Below are positions 1 through 8,796 of a stretch of DNA of 64,000 bases, in pieces. The stretch comes from Flavobacterium sp. NRK1 (GTDB lineage: Bacteria > Bacteroidota > Bacteroidia > Flavobacteriales > Flavobacteriaceae), in contig NZ_JAMXLA010000001.1 in assembly GCF_024054175.1 (NCBI RefSeq), forward strand, positions 927,341-991,340. The letters are read 5' to 3'. How positions within the stretch are numbered: position 1 is the stretch's first letter; every line of letters starts with the position of its first letter. A model generated the notes under the pieces. The model had not been told where the DNA came from and did not search any database. It saw only the letters and a program-made list of their open reading frames with translations. The position numbers were made by a program, and so were the translations under genes.

Positions 1-446
1 TTATCAATAGATTTTATACCGCAGTCTAACGCTATAATTAAAGAGAATCCGTTATCATCGGCAAAATCAATTCCGGCGGTAGAAACCCCGTAACCTTCAT
101 TATACCTGTCGGGAATATAAGTAGCCACATTAGGATAATACGATCTTAAATAGGATGACACTAACGACACTGCCGTTGTACCATCTACATCATAATCACC
201 AAAAACCAGTATGTTTTCCCCTGCTGCTATAGCAGCTTCTATACGCTCTACTGCCCTATCCATATCTTTCATTAAAAAGGGGTCATGCAAATCTGAAAGC
301 ACAGGGCGGAAAAACGTTTTTGCCTGCTCATACGTTTCAATACCACGTTGCACAAGTAGTGTAGCAACAACAGCATCTACATTGAGTACATCAGCAAGGT
401 GTTTAACTTTAAGAGGGTCGGGTTTTGGTTTTAGGTTCCAGCGCAT
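1..446 (-). CDS. recJ: RecJ single-stranded-DNA exonuclease, N-terminal part (cut by window edge)
   Basis: The reverse strand reads from an ATG at 446 down to base 1 without a stop and gives about 148 residues beginning MRWNLKPKPDP. The DHH-family motif FGDYDVDGTTA, which carries the metal-binding aspartates, is present near residues 100-110, followed by a segment ending in ALDCGIKS. This is the usual RecJ start: a short N-terminal region, then the DHH phosphoesterase domain. RecJ is a 5'-3' single-strand exonuclease in the RecF recombination and mismatch/base-excision repair pathways and acts in the cytoplasm. The C-terminal DHHA1 and OB parts lie outside the window. It is co-directional with the next gene but separated from it by 46 bases. 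Confidence 0.93.
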   Translation of the reverse strand, partial: MRWNLKPKPDPLKVKHLADVLNVDAVVATLLVQRGIETYEQAKTFFRPVLSDLHDPFLMKDMDRAVERIEAAIAAGENILVFGDYDVDGTTAVSLVSSYLRSYYPNVATYIPDRYNEGYGVSTAGIDFADDNGFSLIIALDCGIKSID

Positions 447-492
447 TTATAATCAATTCTATTAAAAAACTCCCTAATATATTCACTATAAA

Positions 493-1188
493 TCATGATT
501 TTAGAACTTCAGAATATATTCTATTTCTATAAATATTCGCATAAGGTAATTTAGCATTTTTTAATTCTATCTCTTCCCTAACCAATGGATAACTATTAAA
601 AAAATGACGTATTGAACGACCATTTCCTCCAGGTGAAGGTAAGATAGAAGTATTATATCTTTTGTTATAAATTATAATATCTTCTGTTTTTATGTTTGAA
701 AAATTTAAGTCTATTATCTTGCAAAACATTCTTTTTGCCAGCACACTAGTAAATATAATATGATCAAGATTTTTCATATTCTTAATCCAAGTGATTAAAG
801 ATAAATTATATTCAGGATTTTTTAAATCCTTATCACTAGAAGAATATTTTTCTCTAATGATCTTAGAATACACATCTGTAATAAAAATATTATTTCTATT
901 AAGATATTCTATTGCTTCAAATTCATCGTTAGGAATATTATTCTTAAAACAAGAAGCTAAATAATTCCAAAAGCTATTTAAACGACTGCCATAAAAAAAT
1001 TTAAATCTTGCTTTTTCCAAATAGTTTTGACGCAATTCAATCCCTTCTTCTTCTACAGGATTGGAATCTGCAATACAATAAATCGGAAATGTGCCAACAA
1101 TCATTTTATTAATTAAGTTCGAAGAAAAGCTTTTAGAATTAGATTGTAATTGTAAATAAGGGTGTATTTCAACTTCTTTTAAAGGCAT
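493..1188 (-). CDS. Uracil-DNA-glycosylase-superfamily-like protein
   Basis: A 231-residue protein not recognised with certainty. Three segments match the layout of the UDG superfamily, especially the Mug/deoxyinosine-glycosylase type: IVGTFPIYCI (about residues 30-39) in the place of the first active-site strand, FYGSRLNSFW (about 65-74) where the family has Y.HP.N.FW, and ILPSPGGNGRSIR (about 200-212) in the place of the C-terminal LPS.SP motif. The expected role would be removal of deaminated bases from DNA in the cytoplasm. It is clearly more A+T-rich than recJ and rsmI on either side, which suggests acquisition. No signal peptide or membrane segment is seen. The family assignment is an inference from motifs; the substrate is unknown. 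Confidence 0.55.
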   Translation of the reverse strand: MPLKEVEIHPYLQLQSNSKSFSSNLINKMIVGTFPIYCIADSNPVEEEGIELRQNYLEKARFKFFYGSRLNSFWNYLASCFKNNIPNDEFEAIEYLNRNNIFITDVYSKIIREKYSSSDKDLKNPEYNLSLITWIKNMKNLDHIIFTSVLAKRMFCKIIDLNFSNIKTEDIIIYNKRYNTSILPSPGGNGRSIRHFFNSYPLVREEIELKNAKLPYANIYRNRIYSEVLKS

Positions 1189-1290
1189 AATAATATAAAA
1201 TATTTAACTTAAATATACAAGCAACCTTTCTAAAATAAAATTTGATTCGTATTTATTTTTCTTACAAATAGTATAAGTATTGATAAACAG

Positions 1291-2013
1291 CTAATTAATC
1301 CAATCTTCCTCTTTATACTTCTTCTTCGAAGCTTTCCCCTCCGGTACAAACCCTCCAACAATAACCACGATTTCCCCTTTAGGCTCCTTCTTTTCAAAAT
1401 GTGCCAATACTTCGGTTGCAGTACCGCGAACGGTTTCTTCATGTAGTTTACTTAACTCACGCGATACAGAAACAGGACGGCTTTCACCAAAGTAATGAAT
1501 GAATTCGGCTAAGGTTTTTACCAGTTTGTGTGGCGATACATAAAATATCATGGTACGGGTTTCTTCGGCTAAAGCCAAAAAACGCGTCTGTCTGCCTTTT
1601 TTGTCGGGTAGAAAACCTTCAAAAACAAACTTATCGTTTGGCAGTCCGCTATTTACCAATGCAGGCACAAAAGCAGTAGCACCCGGAAGACATTCTACCG
1701 AAATATTGTTCTCTACACAGGCACGTGTAAGTAAAAATCCGGGATCGGATATTGCAGGTGTACCCGCATCGGATATCAAGGCAATGGTTTCACCATTATT
1801 AAGCCGCTGAATAATGCTTTCCACCGTTTTATGCTCATTGTGCATGTGGTGGCTATGCATGTGCGTACCAATATCAAAATGTTTTAATAGTTTGGCACTG
1901 GTACGGGTATCCTCGGCAAGTATAAGATCTGCTTCTTTAAGCACTTTAATAGCACGAAAAGTCATATCTTCAAGATTACCTATAGGTGTAGGAACTATAT
2001 ATAGTTTAGACAT
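1291..2013 (-). CDS. rsmI: 16S rRNA (cytidine1402-2'-O)-methyltransferase RsmI
   Basis: This 240-residue protein begins MSKLYIVPTPIGNLEDMTFRA, the hallmark of the tetrapyrrole-methylase-fold RsmI family, and contains the SAM-binding segment LISDAGTPAISDPG (about residues 78-91) and CLPGATAFVPAL. RsmI 2'-O-methylates C1402 in the 16S rRNA decoding centre. Many homologues are 270-290 residues long; this one lacks the extra C-terminal domain, ending soon after GEIVVIVGG. Its ATG overlaps the stop of the upstream gene by one base (TAATG), so the two are probably translationally coupled. Confidence 0.95.
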   Translation of the reverse strand: MSKLYIVPTPIGNLEDMTFRAIKVLKEADLILAEDTRTSAKLLKHFDIGTHMHSHHMHNEHKTVESIIQRLNNGETIALISDAGTPAISDPGFLLTRACVENNISVECLPGATAFVPALVNSGLPNDKFVFEGFLPDKKGRQTRFLALAEETRTMIFYVSPHKLVKTLAEFIHYFGESRPVSVSRELSKLHEETVRGTATEVLAHFEKKEPKGEIVVIVGGFVPEGKASKKKYKEEDWIN

Positions 2014-3251
2014 TAATCAAATTTTTTCTCAACGATCTCCATAAAACGCTCTTCATACTCCTCTTTATCTTTCCAGTCGTTATAGTCAGGTTTTACTAAT
2101 TCATTAATAAAGTCTTTAGCCTCCTTAAAAGTATGTATGGTATTAAGTTGCGACAGCACACGGTTAAGATCGTCGGCACTGCCTCCAAAAAGATGTTTCT
2201 CAAATGCTATACGGTCATTAAGCCCTAATGAAATACTTTTCCCCAAAGCATCATTAAGCGATCTTGGTTTTTCGAAATCAGAACGCGAAGCAATATTGCC
2301 TTTTACTGTACTTTCCTGCTTTGGTTCTTCTTTAGGCGTTTCCTGTTTAGGTGGCTCAGGTGTTTTAACCTCCGCCTTCACTTCCTCTTTTGGCGCCTCT
2401 TTTTCTTCAGATTTTGCCGGCTCCCAGTCGCGCCAGTCCCTATATCTTGAATGTTTTTCTTCTTCAGGCTCTTTTACTGCTTCCGGTTTAGGTTCCTCTG
2501 CTTTGGCGGGCGAGCCGTTATCATCTTTTTTTACAAATTCAGGCTCTACATAATTATGATAATCTTCAAAAGTTATCTCTTTTTGATTGGCAGGCTCTTC
2601 GGGAGCTGCTGTTCTTTCAAAAGCAAAATCAAATCCCAGTCCTGAATCTTCAGTCTTAGTTTCTTTATCTGGTTCAATAGTCACAATTGCAGCATCGGCA
2701 GCTTTTTCCTCTTCTTCAATAGTGCTGTCTTCTTCTTTTTCAAATACAGCAGTAGCCGCTTCTTCCATTGCCTTAACCTCTTCAGCAGGTTTTTCAATCT
2801 CAATTTTAGCTTCAGGTTCTTCTTCAGCATCCTCTTCTTCAGGCTGTTCTTCGGCTTTTTCTTTTTCAGATTCCTGTTTTGGTTCTTCAGCTTCCGGTTC
2901 AACAGGTTTTTCTTCAGCTTTAGGAGTTTCTTTTTTCTCCTCTTTCACTTCCTCTTTAGCCTTTGCCGCTTCTTTTTCCTGTTTTGCCGTTTCTTCTTTG
3001 GCTTCTACCTCGTTAGCCTTAACTTCGGGCTGCTCTTCAAGTCCGTATATTTCTTCAAGCGCTTCTTCTGCCGAAACTTTCCCTATAGTAGGTTTTACAT
3101 CGCTAAAATTATCTTCCACAAATCGCAATACCGAAATCTTCTCATATAATTTCAGTGTTTCCTGCTGAAGCTGATCAAGCTCTGCCCTGTTCTTTAATTT
3201 AAGTATCCTATGGGCGATGCTTATCAGTTCGGCTTCTAATTTTTTCTTCAT
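2013..3251 (-). CDS. Acidic Glu/Lys-rich protein with conserved ends, function unknown
   Basis: A 412-residue protein in three parts. Residues 1-75 form a helical, coiled-coil-like N-terminus (MKKKLEAELISIAHRILKLK). Residues about 80-320 are a low-complexity stretch dominated by E, K, A and P, likely disordered. Residues 325-412 are an ordered C-terminus with NDRIAFEKHLFGGS and LVKPDYNDWKDKEEY. The ordered ends suggest a real protein whose middle is a spacer. It has no signal peptide, so it is probably cytoplasmic. It is coupled to rsmI by a one-base overlap and divergent from tdk. Similar proteins exist in Flavobacteria only as hypotheticals, as far as I recall; I do not assign a function. 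The Ser-rich open frame on the opposite strand is a shadow of the GAA/GAG repeats. Confidence 0.85.
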   Translation of the reverse strand: MKKKLEAELISIAHRILKLKNRAELDQLQQETLKLYEKISVLRFVEDNFSDVKPTIGKVSAEEALEEIYGLEEQPEVKANEVEAKEETAKQEKEAAKAKEEVKEEKKETPKAEEKPVEPEAEEPKQESEKEKAEEQPEEEDAEEEPEAKIEIEKPAEEVKAMEEAATAVFEKEEDSTIEEEEKAADAAIVTIEPDKETKTEDSGLGFDFAFERTAAPEEPANQKEITFEDYHNYVEPEFVKKDDNGSPAKAEEPKPEAVKEPEEEKHSRYRDWRDWEPAKSEEKEAPKEEVKAEVKTPEPPKQETPKEEPKQESTVKGNIASRSDFEKPRSLNDALGKSISLGLNDRIAFEKHLFGGSADDLNRVLSQLNTIHTFKEAKDFINELVKPDYNDWKDKEEYEERFMEIVEKKFD

Positions 3252-3291
3252 AACTTTTAGAATTATAGGGAATAGCGCAATACTTTTTTAA

Positions 3292-3299
3292 TAAATTTG
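3292..3299 (+). promoter_or_regulatory. Candidate -7 element (TAAATTTG) of tdk
   Basis: TAAATTTG matches the Bacteroidota TAnnTTTG -7 consensus and lies 53 bases before the tdk ATG. No clear TTG -33 box is visible at 17-23 bases upstream. Confidence 0.45.
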
Positions 3300-3352
3300 T
3301 TTTATACAAAGTAAAACAAAACATTTGTGTTTTACATCCTGAAAATTACAAA

Positions 3353-3985
3353 ATGTTTCTTGAAAATACAGTAAATCATAAAGAACAATTCGGGTGGATA
3401 GAGGTTATCTGCGGGTCGATGTTTTCGGGAAAAACCGAAGAACTGATACGCAGGCTTAAAAGAGCACAGTTTGCCCGGCAGAAGGTTGAAATATTTAAAC
3501 CCGCTATAGAAACCCGCTACCACGACGAAATGGTAGTGTCTCACGATGCCAATGAAATTCGTTCTACCCCGGTAACCTCATCGGCTATGATGAAGCTGCT
3601 GGCACAGGGCTGTGATGTGGTAGGTATAGATGAAGCCCAGTTTTTTGATGATGAGATTGTAACCGTATGCAACGACCTTGCCAATAGTGGAATACGTGTT
3701 ATTGTTGCCGGACTGGATATGGACTTTAAAGGCAACCCTTTTGGACCAATGCCTGCACTTATGGCTACTGCCGAATATGTTACCAAAGTACATGCTGTAT
3801 GCACCCGTACCGGAAACCTTGCCAATTACAGTTTTAGAAAAGGCAACAGCGACAACCTTGTACTGCTTGGCGAAACCGAAGAATATGAACCTCTGAGCAG
3901 GGCAGCATATTATGCAGCAATGAGGGAAGCTGCACCTAAGACACACAATAAAGAAACGTCTGTACCAAAAGACGACTTAAAATAA
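3353..3985 (+). CDS. tdk: Thymidine kinase (type II)
   Basis: A 210-residue protein with the Walker A motif [14 protein letters not shown] (about residues 23-36), the DEAQFF Walker-B-like segment (about 102-107) and AGLDMDFKG, typical of type II thymidine kinases. It phosphorylates thymidine with ATP in the pyrimidine salvage pathway in the cytoplasm. The usual four-cysteine zinc site is not evident: the lasso region reads [18 protein letters not shown] with one cysteine, and the C-terminal part has no CxxC, so this may be a zinc-less variant. It is followed six bases later by murF-alr and is probably transcribed with it. Confidence 0.95.
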   Translation: MFLENTVNHKEQFGWIEVICGSMFSGKTEELIRRLKRAQFARQKVEIFKPAIETRYHDEMVVSHDANEIRSTPVTSSAMMKLLAQGCDVVGIDEAQFFDDEIVTVCNDLANSGIRVIVAGLDMDFKGNPFGPMPALMATAEYVTKVHAVCTRTGNLANYSFRKGNSDNLVLLGETEEYEPLSRAAYYAAMREAAPKTHNKETSVPKDDLK

Positions 3986-3991
3986 TAACCC

Positions 3992-6433
3992 TTGAGCTTA
4001 ACAACCCATACTATAATTCCCGCGCTGCATTCCCGCTTTGATGGGATACAGCCCGATATGGAAATAGATAATGTTTCTATAGACAGCCGATCACTGCAAA
4101 ACAACAGCACAACATTGTTTTTTGCTCTTCACGGGCAAAACCACGATGGGCATCAATATATCACGGAGCTTATAAACAAAGGGGTGCTTAATTTTGTAGT
4201 GACCCAAATTCCTGCCGGTGCTAAAGGTAAAGCCAACTTTTTTATTGTAGATGATACTCTTAAAGCGCTTCAGGATTTCGCTATATATTACCGTGTTATT
4301 TTTCAATTTCCGGTAATAGCGATTACCGGCAGCAGCGGAAAAACCATAGTTAAAGAATGGCTTAACTATTTACTGAGCCCCGACTATAATATTGTTAGAA
4401 GCCCCAAGAGTTACAACTCACAAATTGGCGTGCCGCTATCTGTAATTGGCATCAATCAAAAACACAACCTGGGTATTTTTGAGGCAGGCATTTCACTTCC
4501 TGGTGAAATGGATAAACTGGAAGCTATAATACAACCCGAAATAGGCGTATTAACCAATATAGGCAGCGCGCATGATGAGGGGTTTAGCAGCCGCGAAGAA
4601 AAAATACGCGAAAAGCTGAAACTGTTTCGAAACGTAAAAGTACTTATCTGCCAAAAGAATGATGTTGTTGCTTCTCTATTAAGTCCGGACATTAAAACCT
4701 ATACCTGGGATTATACTACCGGTGCCGATGTTACTATTACAACGAGCCAAAAACAAGGTACAACAACACTTACTGTAAAACAACCGAAGGATAGTTTTGA
4801 AGCCGAAATACCTTTTACCGATGCGCCATCTGTAGAAAATGCCATAAACAGTATGATGGTAATGCTATATTTGGGTTATAGCCACAGCCTTATAAAAGAA
4901 AGGCTGGCAGGGTTGTACCCTGTTGAGCTTCGCCTACAGGTAAAAAACGGTATTAACGGCTGCACTATTATAGATGACAGTTTTAGCTCCGATTATCAGT
5001 CGCTTAAAATAGCCCTCGACTTTTTAGAGCAGCATAAAACACACGCCAAAAAAACGGTAATATTATCAGATATTTTTCAGAGCGGATTTGAAACCGATGA
5101 ACTTTATGCCAAAGTAGCTAAATTATTGTCGGGTCATAACATCAGTCAGGTTATTGGCATTGGCGAAACCATAAGCAAGCAACTGGCAGACTACCCTAAC
5201 TTTTTCTCTTACAATACTACGCAGGAATTTTTAGCACACTCTAAAGCCACAACGCTTGAAAACGAAACTGTACTTATAAAAGGAGCCAGAAGTTTCCGCT
5301 TTGATGAGATCGTGGCTTTTCTGGAAGAGAAAACCCACGAAACAGTTTTAGAAATCAACCTTAATGCTATAGTACACAACCTTAACTTTTATAAGAGCCT
5401 GCTAAAACCCGAAACCAAAATTATGGTTATGGTTAAGGCCTTTGGCTACGGTAGTGGCAGTTATGAAATTGCCAAAGCACTATCGCACCAAAAAGTAGAT
5501 TATTTAGGTGTAGCTTTCGCCGATGAAGGCATAGCCCTGCGCAATGCAGGAATAACCACGCCTATAATTGTAATGAACCCCGAACATAGTGCCTTTGCTG
5601 CAATGGCGGCTTATAACCTTGAACCTGAAATATATTCTGCTAAAGAATTAAAAGCGTTTATAACAGTAGCTCAACAAAAAAACCTGTCGGACTACCCTAT
5701 ACATATTAAGCTGGATACCGGCATGCACCGTTTGGGCTTTATGAAAAACCAGCTTGATGAGCTTATAGACCTGCTTCGTAACAATAATTTTGTTTCGGTT
5801 AAAAGTATATTTTCTCATTTATCGTCAAGTGATGTACCCGACTACCGTGACTTTACACTAGGGCAGATAGAAAACTTTGAGCAGTGGTCATCAAAACTGA
5901 TTGCTGCACTGGAAATAAACCCTATCCGTCATATACTAAACACATCCGGAATTTACAATTTCCCCGATTCACAGTATAACATGGTACGCTTGGGTATTGG
6001 GTTGTATGGTGTAGGCAATGATGAAACGGAACGCCAAAGCCTGCAAACGGTTGGCACTTTAAAAACGGTTATCCTACAGATAAAAGATATTGAACCCGGC
6101 GAAAGCATTGGCTACAGCCGACGTTTTATAGCCGATGAAAAAATCCGTATAGCTACCCTGCCCATTGGTTATGCTGATGGGATTCCGCGTGCATGGGGCA
6201 ACCAAAAAGGCTATGTAACAATAAACGGCAAAAAAGCCACGATTACCGGAACCATATCTATGGATATGATGATGGTAAATGTAACAGGCATAGACTGTAC
6301 CGAAGGCGACAGGGTTGTAATATTTGGAGAAAGCCCCACAGTTACCGAGATGGCAGCGTTATTAGGCACCATACCCTATGAAATTTTAACAAGCATTTCG
6401 CAACGTGTTAAAAGGGTTTTCTATAAAGAATAA
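3992..6433 (+). CDS. murF/alr: Bifunctional MurF ligase / alanine racemase
   Basis: An 813-residue fusion. The N-terminal half (about residues 1-445) is a Mur ligase: a MurF N-domain (DNVSIDSRSL), ATP loop ITGSSGKT (about 110-117), and a C-terminal ligase domain. The C-terminal half (about 451-813) is a PLP-dependent alanine racemase: VMVKAFGYGSG carries the PLP lysine (about 482), LDTGMHRLGF follows, and IGYSRRF carries the catalytic tyrosine. The fusion couples D-Ala production to addition of D-Ala-D-Ala to the UDP-MurNAc-tripeptide in peptidoglycan synthesis; such fusions are known in Bacteroidota. The start is TTG at 3992, six bases after tdk. An ATG at 4058 is possible but would remove the conserved N-terminal strand. 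Confidence 0.93.
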   Translation: MSLTTHTIIPALHSRFDGIQPDMEIDNVSIDSRSLQNNSTTLFFALHGQNHDGHQYITELINKGVLNFVVTQIPAGAKGKANFFIVDDTLKALQDFAIYYRVIFQFPVIAITGSSGKTIVKEWLNYLLSPDYNIVRSPKSYNSQIGVPLSVIGINQKHNLGIFEAGISLPGEMDKLEAIIQPEIGVLTNIGSAHDEGFSSREEKIREKLKLFRNVKVLICQKNDVVASLLSPDIKTYTWDYTTGADVTITTSQKQGTTTLTVKQPKDSFEAEIPFTDAPSVENAINSMMVMLYLGYSHSLIKERLAGLYPVELRLQVKNGINGCTIIDDSFSSDYQSLKIALDFLEQHKTHAKKTVILSDIFQSGFETDELYAKVAKLLSGHNISQVIGIGETISKQLADYPNFFSYNTTQEFLAHSKATTLENETVLIKGARSFRFDEIVAFLEEKTHETVLEINLNAIVHNLNFYKSLLKPETKIMVMVKAFGYGSGSYEIAKALSHQKVDYLGVAFADEGIALRNAGITTPIIVMNPEHSAFAAMAAYNLEPEIYSAKELKAFITVAQQKNLSDYPIHIKLDTGMHRLGFMKNQLDELIDLLRNNNFVSVKSIFSHLSSSDVPDYRDFTLGQIENFEQWSSKLIAALEINPIRHILNTSGIYNFPDSQYNMVRLGIGLYGVGNDETERQSLQTVGTLKTVILQIKDIEPGESIGYSRRFIADEKIRIATLPIGYADGIPRAWGNQKGYVTINGKKATITGTISMDMMMVNVTGIDCTEGDRVVIFGESPTVTEMAALLGTIPYEILTSISQRVKRVFYKE

Positions 6434-6493
6434 AATTGTTTTTGTATATTAGCTTATAACCAAAACATTATTCAAAACCTAAAAATTAAGCTT

Positions 6494-6880
6494 ATGGGAT
6501 TAATGAAAGAATTTAAAGCGTTTGCCTTAAAAGGTAACGTATTAGACCTTGCAGTGGGTGTTATTATCGGTGCTGCTTTCGGGGCAATTACAAAATCTTT
6601 AGTAGAAGATATTATAACGCCGCTAATACTTAATCCGGTACTTAAAGAGGCTAATCTTGAAAACATTAAAGACCTTACCTGGGGAGCCGGGGTAAAATAC
6701 GGCAACTTTATATCAAACGTGCTCTCCTTTTTAATTGTAGCCTTTACATTATTTTTAATTGTTAAAGGTGTAAATGCTTCACGTAAAAAAGAAGCTGCCG
6801 CGCCTGCTGCGCCACCAGCACCTACAAATGAAGAAAAACTGCTTATGGAAATAAGAGATGCCCTTAAAGCAAGGCCATAA
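6494..6880 (+). CDS. mscL: Large-conductance mechanosensitive channel MscL
   Basis: A 128-residue inner-membrane protein starting MGLMKEFKAFALKGNVLDLAVGVIIGAAFG, the conserved N-terminal helix and first transmembrane segment of MscL. A second transmembrane segment lies at about residues 75-96 (NVLSFLIVAFTLFLIV), followed by a cytoplasmic Pro/Ala linker and the C-terminal helix EEKLLMEIRDALKA. MscL pentamers open under membrane tension to release solutes during hypo-osmotic shock. Length and layout are normal for the family. It is monocistronic, followed by a terminator. Confidence 0.96.
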   Translation: MGLMKEFKAFALKGNVLDLAVGVIIGAAFGAITKSLVEDIITPLILNPVLKEANLENIKDLTWGAGVKYGNFISNVLSFLIVAFTLFLIVKGVNASRKKEAAAPAAPPAPTNEEKLLMEIRDALKARP

Positions 6881-6945
6881 ACTATAACTGTAACACGCTT
6901 GTTATAAAATACGTACCCGCTACGCTATATATTCTATTGTTTAAC

Positions 6946-6973
6946 AAAACCGCTCTTAAAGGCGGTTTTTCTT
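6946..6973 (+). terminator. Rho-independent terminator after mscL
   Basis: AAAACCGC and GCGGTTTT pair around an 8-base loop and are followed by a T-rich tract. It lies 66 bases after the mscL stop. Confidence 0.8.
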
Positions 6974-6983
6974 TGTTATATTT

Positions 6984-7016
6984 TTGTGTTTTGAAACACT
7001 TTTATAACTAATTTTG
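6984..7016 (+). promoter_or_regulatory. Promoter of asd (TTG-N22-TAATTTTG)
   Basis: TTG at 6984-6986 and TAATTTTG at 7009-7016 match the Bacteroidota -33/-7 consensus with 22-base spacing, 34 bases before the asd start codon. Confidence 0.6.
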
Positions 7017-7049
7017 CCCAAAACATTATAATTAATAACATCTAAATTT

Positions 7050-8039
7050 ATGAAAGTTGCTGTTGTAGGCGCTACCGGAATGGTAGGCGAAGTAATGCTT
7101 AAAGTACTGGCAGAAAGAAATTTTCCCGTTACGGAATTAATACCTGTTGCTTCTGAGAGATCGGTAGGTAAGGAAATTGAGTATAATGGAAAGAAGTATA
7201 AGGTGGTAAGCCTGGATACTGCTGTAAGCATGAAGCCGCAAATAGCGCTTTTTTCTGCAGGTGGAGACACCTCTAAAGAATGGGCTCCTAAATTTGCAGA
7301 AGCAGGCACTACTGTTATTGATAACTCAAGCGCATGGAGAATGGACACTACTAAAAAACTGGTGGTTCCTGAAATTAATGCAAGTGAGCTTACTAAAGAC
7401 GATAAAATTATAGCTAACCCAAACTGCTCTACCATACAAATGGTACTGGCACTGGCACCGCTGCACAAAAAATACAACATTGAACGCGTAGTAGTTTCTA
7501 CTTACCAGTCGGTTACAGGAACAGGTGTTAAGGCTGTTAAGCAGTTAGAGAACGAATATGCAGGCATTGAAGGTGAAATGGCATACAAATACCCTATTCA
7601 CCGAAATGCTATTCCTCAGATAGACGTTTTTGAAGAGAACGGCTACACCAAAGAGGAAATGAAAATGACGAAAGAAACGAAGAAGATATTATCTGACGAT
7701 TCTATAAAAGTAACGGCTACAACGGTACGCATACCAACCGTAGGCGGACACAGCGAGGCGGTTAACGTAGAATTCTCTAACGATTTTGATATTAAAGAAG
7801 TGCGTTCTATTCTTGAAAACACACCGGGTATTACCGTTCAGGATGATATTAGTGCATTCTCTTACCCAATGCCTCTATATGCAGAAGGTAAAGACGATGT
7901 TTTTGTTGGGCGTATCCGTCGTGATGAAAGCCAGGACAATACCCTTAATATGTGGATTGTTGCTGATAACCTTCGTAAAGGTGCTGCTACAAACGCGGTA
8001 CAAATCGCGGAGTACTTGGTGGCTAACAATCTGGTTTAG
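7050..8039 (+). CDS. asd: Aspartate-semialdehyde dehydrogenase
   Basis: A 329-residue protein starting MKVAVVGATGMVGEVML, the NADP-binding Rossmann GxxGxxG motif. The catalytic cysteine lies in NPNCSTIQM (about residues 126-134) and the C-terminal domain contains RIPTVGGHSEAVNVEF, with the catalytic histidine. It reduces aspartyl phosphate to aspartate semialdehyde, the branch point to lysine/diaminopimelate, threonine and methionine. It has its own promoter and terminator and so appears monocistronic. Length is typical for bacterial Asd. Confidence 0.96.
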   Translation: MKVAVVGATGMVGEVMLKVLAERNFPVTELIPVASERSVGKEIEYNGKKYKVVSLDTAVSMKPQIALFSAGGDTSKEWAPKFAEAGTTVIDNSSAWRMDTTKKLVVPEINASELTKDDKIIANPNCSTIQMVLALAPLHKKYNIERVVVSTYQSVTGTGVKAVKQLENEYAGIEGEMAYKYPIHRNAIPQIDVFEENGYTKEEMKMTKETKKILSDDSIKVTATTVRIPTVGGHSEAVNVEFSNDFDIKEVRSILENTPGITVQDDISAFSYPMPLYAEGKDDVFVGRIRRDESQDNTLNMWIVADNLRKGAATNAVQIAEYLVANNLV

Positions 8040-8060
8040 AACAAAAATATAGTATATTTG

Positions 8061-8095
8061 AAACCCGCAGCCGAAAGCTTTGCGGGTTTTTTAAT
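8061..8095 (+). terminator. Rho-independent terminator after asd
   Basis: AAACCCGCA pairs with TGCGGGTTT around an 11-base loop containing CGAAAG, followed by a T run. Confidence 0.85.
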
Positions 8096-8103
8096 TATAT
8101 ATT

Positions 8104-8739
8104 ATGAAATTTTTTTTCTTTTTGACTTGCATTTTATTATTTCTTACAAGCTGTAAAGAAAGTACTTTGCAACCCAAGAATACCTCAGCCGAAAAAGGTT
8201 TAGCTTTAGACAAAACCCTGTTGTCTGTAGATACTACTACAACAGTTCCTCTTAAACATGATTCAAAATGGTTGGCAAAAGATCTATTTGATGCTGATGA
8301 TGAAAATTACTTATTACAATCTGTTGAAATTTTCAGGAAAAGGTTTGATAGCATTATGAAACATAATGAATGGGATCTTAGGTTAGGAAAAGGAGTTTAT
8401 GAAAGCAAAAACACTTACGATATATTTACCATACCTTTAGATAAGAACATAAAAATAATAACAAGATTGGATAAAAAATATCACAGAATAACAAAGGTCT
8501 TTTTACTTGCTGAAGGCTATGGAGAAGATAGGTATTACAGTGTACTAATAAAGGTTATGAAAGGATTAATACTTACAACACTGAATTCCAATTTTGACAC
8601 GGAAGATGCTGAATTAATAATTCATCAAATAAGCTTACTTAATGAGGGTTTCTCTGGCCCTGGAGTTTTACAACTTGATGGACATAGGTATGAAGCGCAT
8701 AAATATGAAAATCTAATGTATTTTGGCATTCGCACTTAG
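8104..8739 (+). CDS. Putative lipoprotein, function unknown
   Basis: A 211-residue protein with a short hydrophobic signal and lipobox LTSC (cysteine at residue 17), so it is predicted to be lipid-anchored in the envelope. After a Ser/Thr-rich linker, the mature part is mixed alpha/beta with KRFDSIMKHNEWDLRLG and a Lys-rich segment IKIITRLDKKYHRITKV. I do not recognise a family. It begins directly after the asd terminator, so it must be transcribed separately, though no clear promoter is seen. Its A+T content is higher than in asd, which suggests a lineage-specific gene. Confidence 0.75.
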   Translation: MKFFFFLTCILLFLTSCKESTLQPKNTSAEKGLALDKTLLSVDTTTTVPLKHDSKWLAKDLFDADDENYLLQSVEIFRKRFDSIMKHNEWDLRLGKGVYESKNTYDIFTIPLDKNIKIITRLDKKYHRITKVFLLAEGYGEDRYYSVLIKVMKGLILTTLNSNFDTEDAELIIHQISLLNEGFSGPGVLQLDGHRYEAHKYENLMYFGIRT

Positions 8740-8759
8740 AAGCATTTAACGCAACACAA

Positions 8760-8791
8760 TTGCATTTAATTAAATTCTTTTTATACCTTTG
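8760..8791 (+). promoter_or_regulatory. Promoter of the His-rich/TonB gene set
   Basis: TTG (8760-8762) and TACCTTTG (8784-8791) fit the Bacteroidota consensus with 21-base spacing, five bases before the ATG at 8797. The very short leader implies a nearly leaderless message. Confidence 0.6.
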
Positions 8792-8796
8792 CTGCA

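Noticed and set aside
211..465. 84-residue open frame opposite recJ
   Set aside because: It lies entirely within the well-supported recJ coding sequence and has no family features.
1230..1442. Basic 70-residue frame overlapping rsmI
   Set aside because: It is a different-frame shadow of rsmI with no start signal.
2587..3168. Long Ser-rich open frame on the plus strand opposite the acidic gene
   Set aside because: It mirrors the GAA/GAG codon repeats of the minus-strand protein, has no start signal or promoter, and is low complexity.
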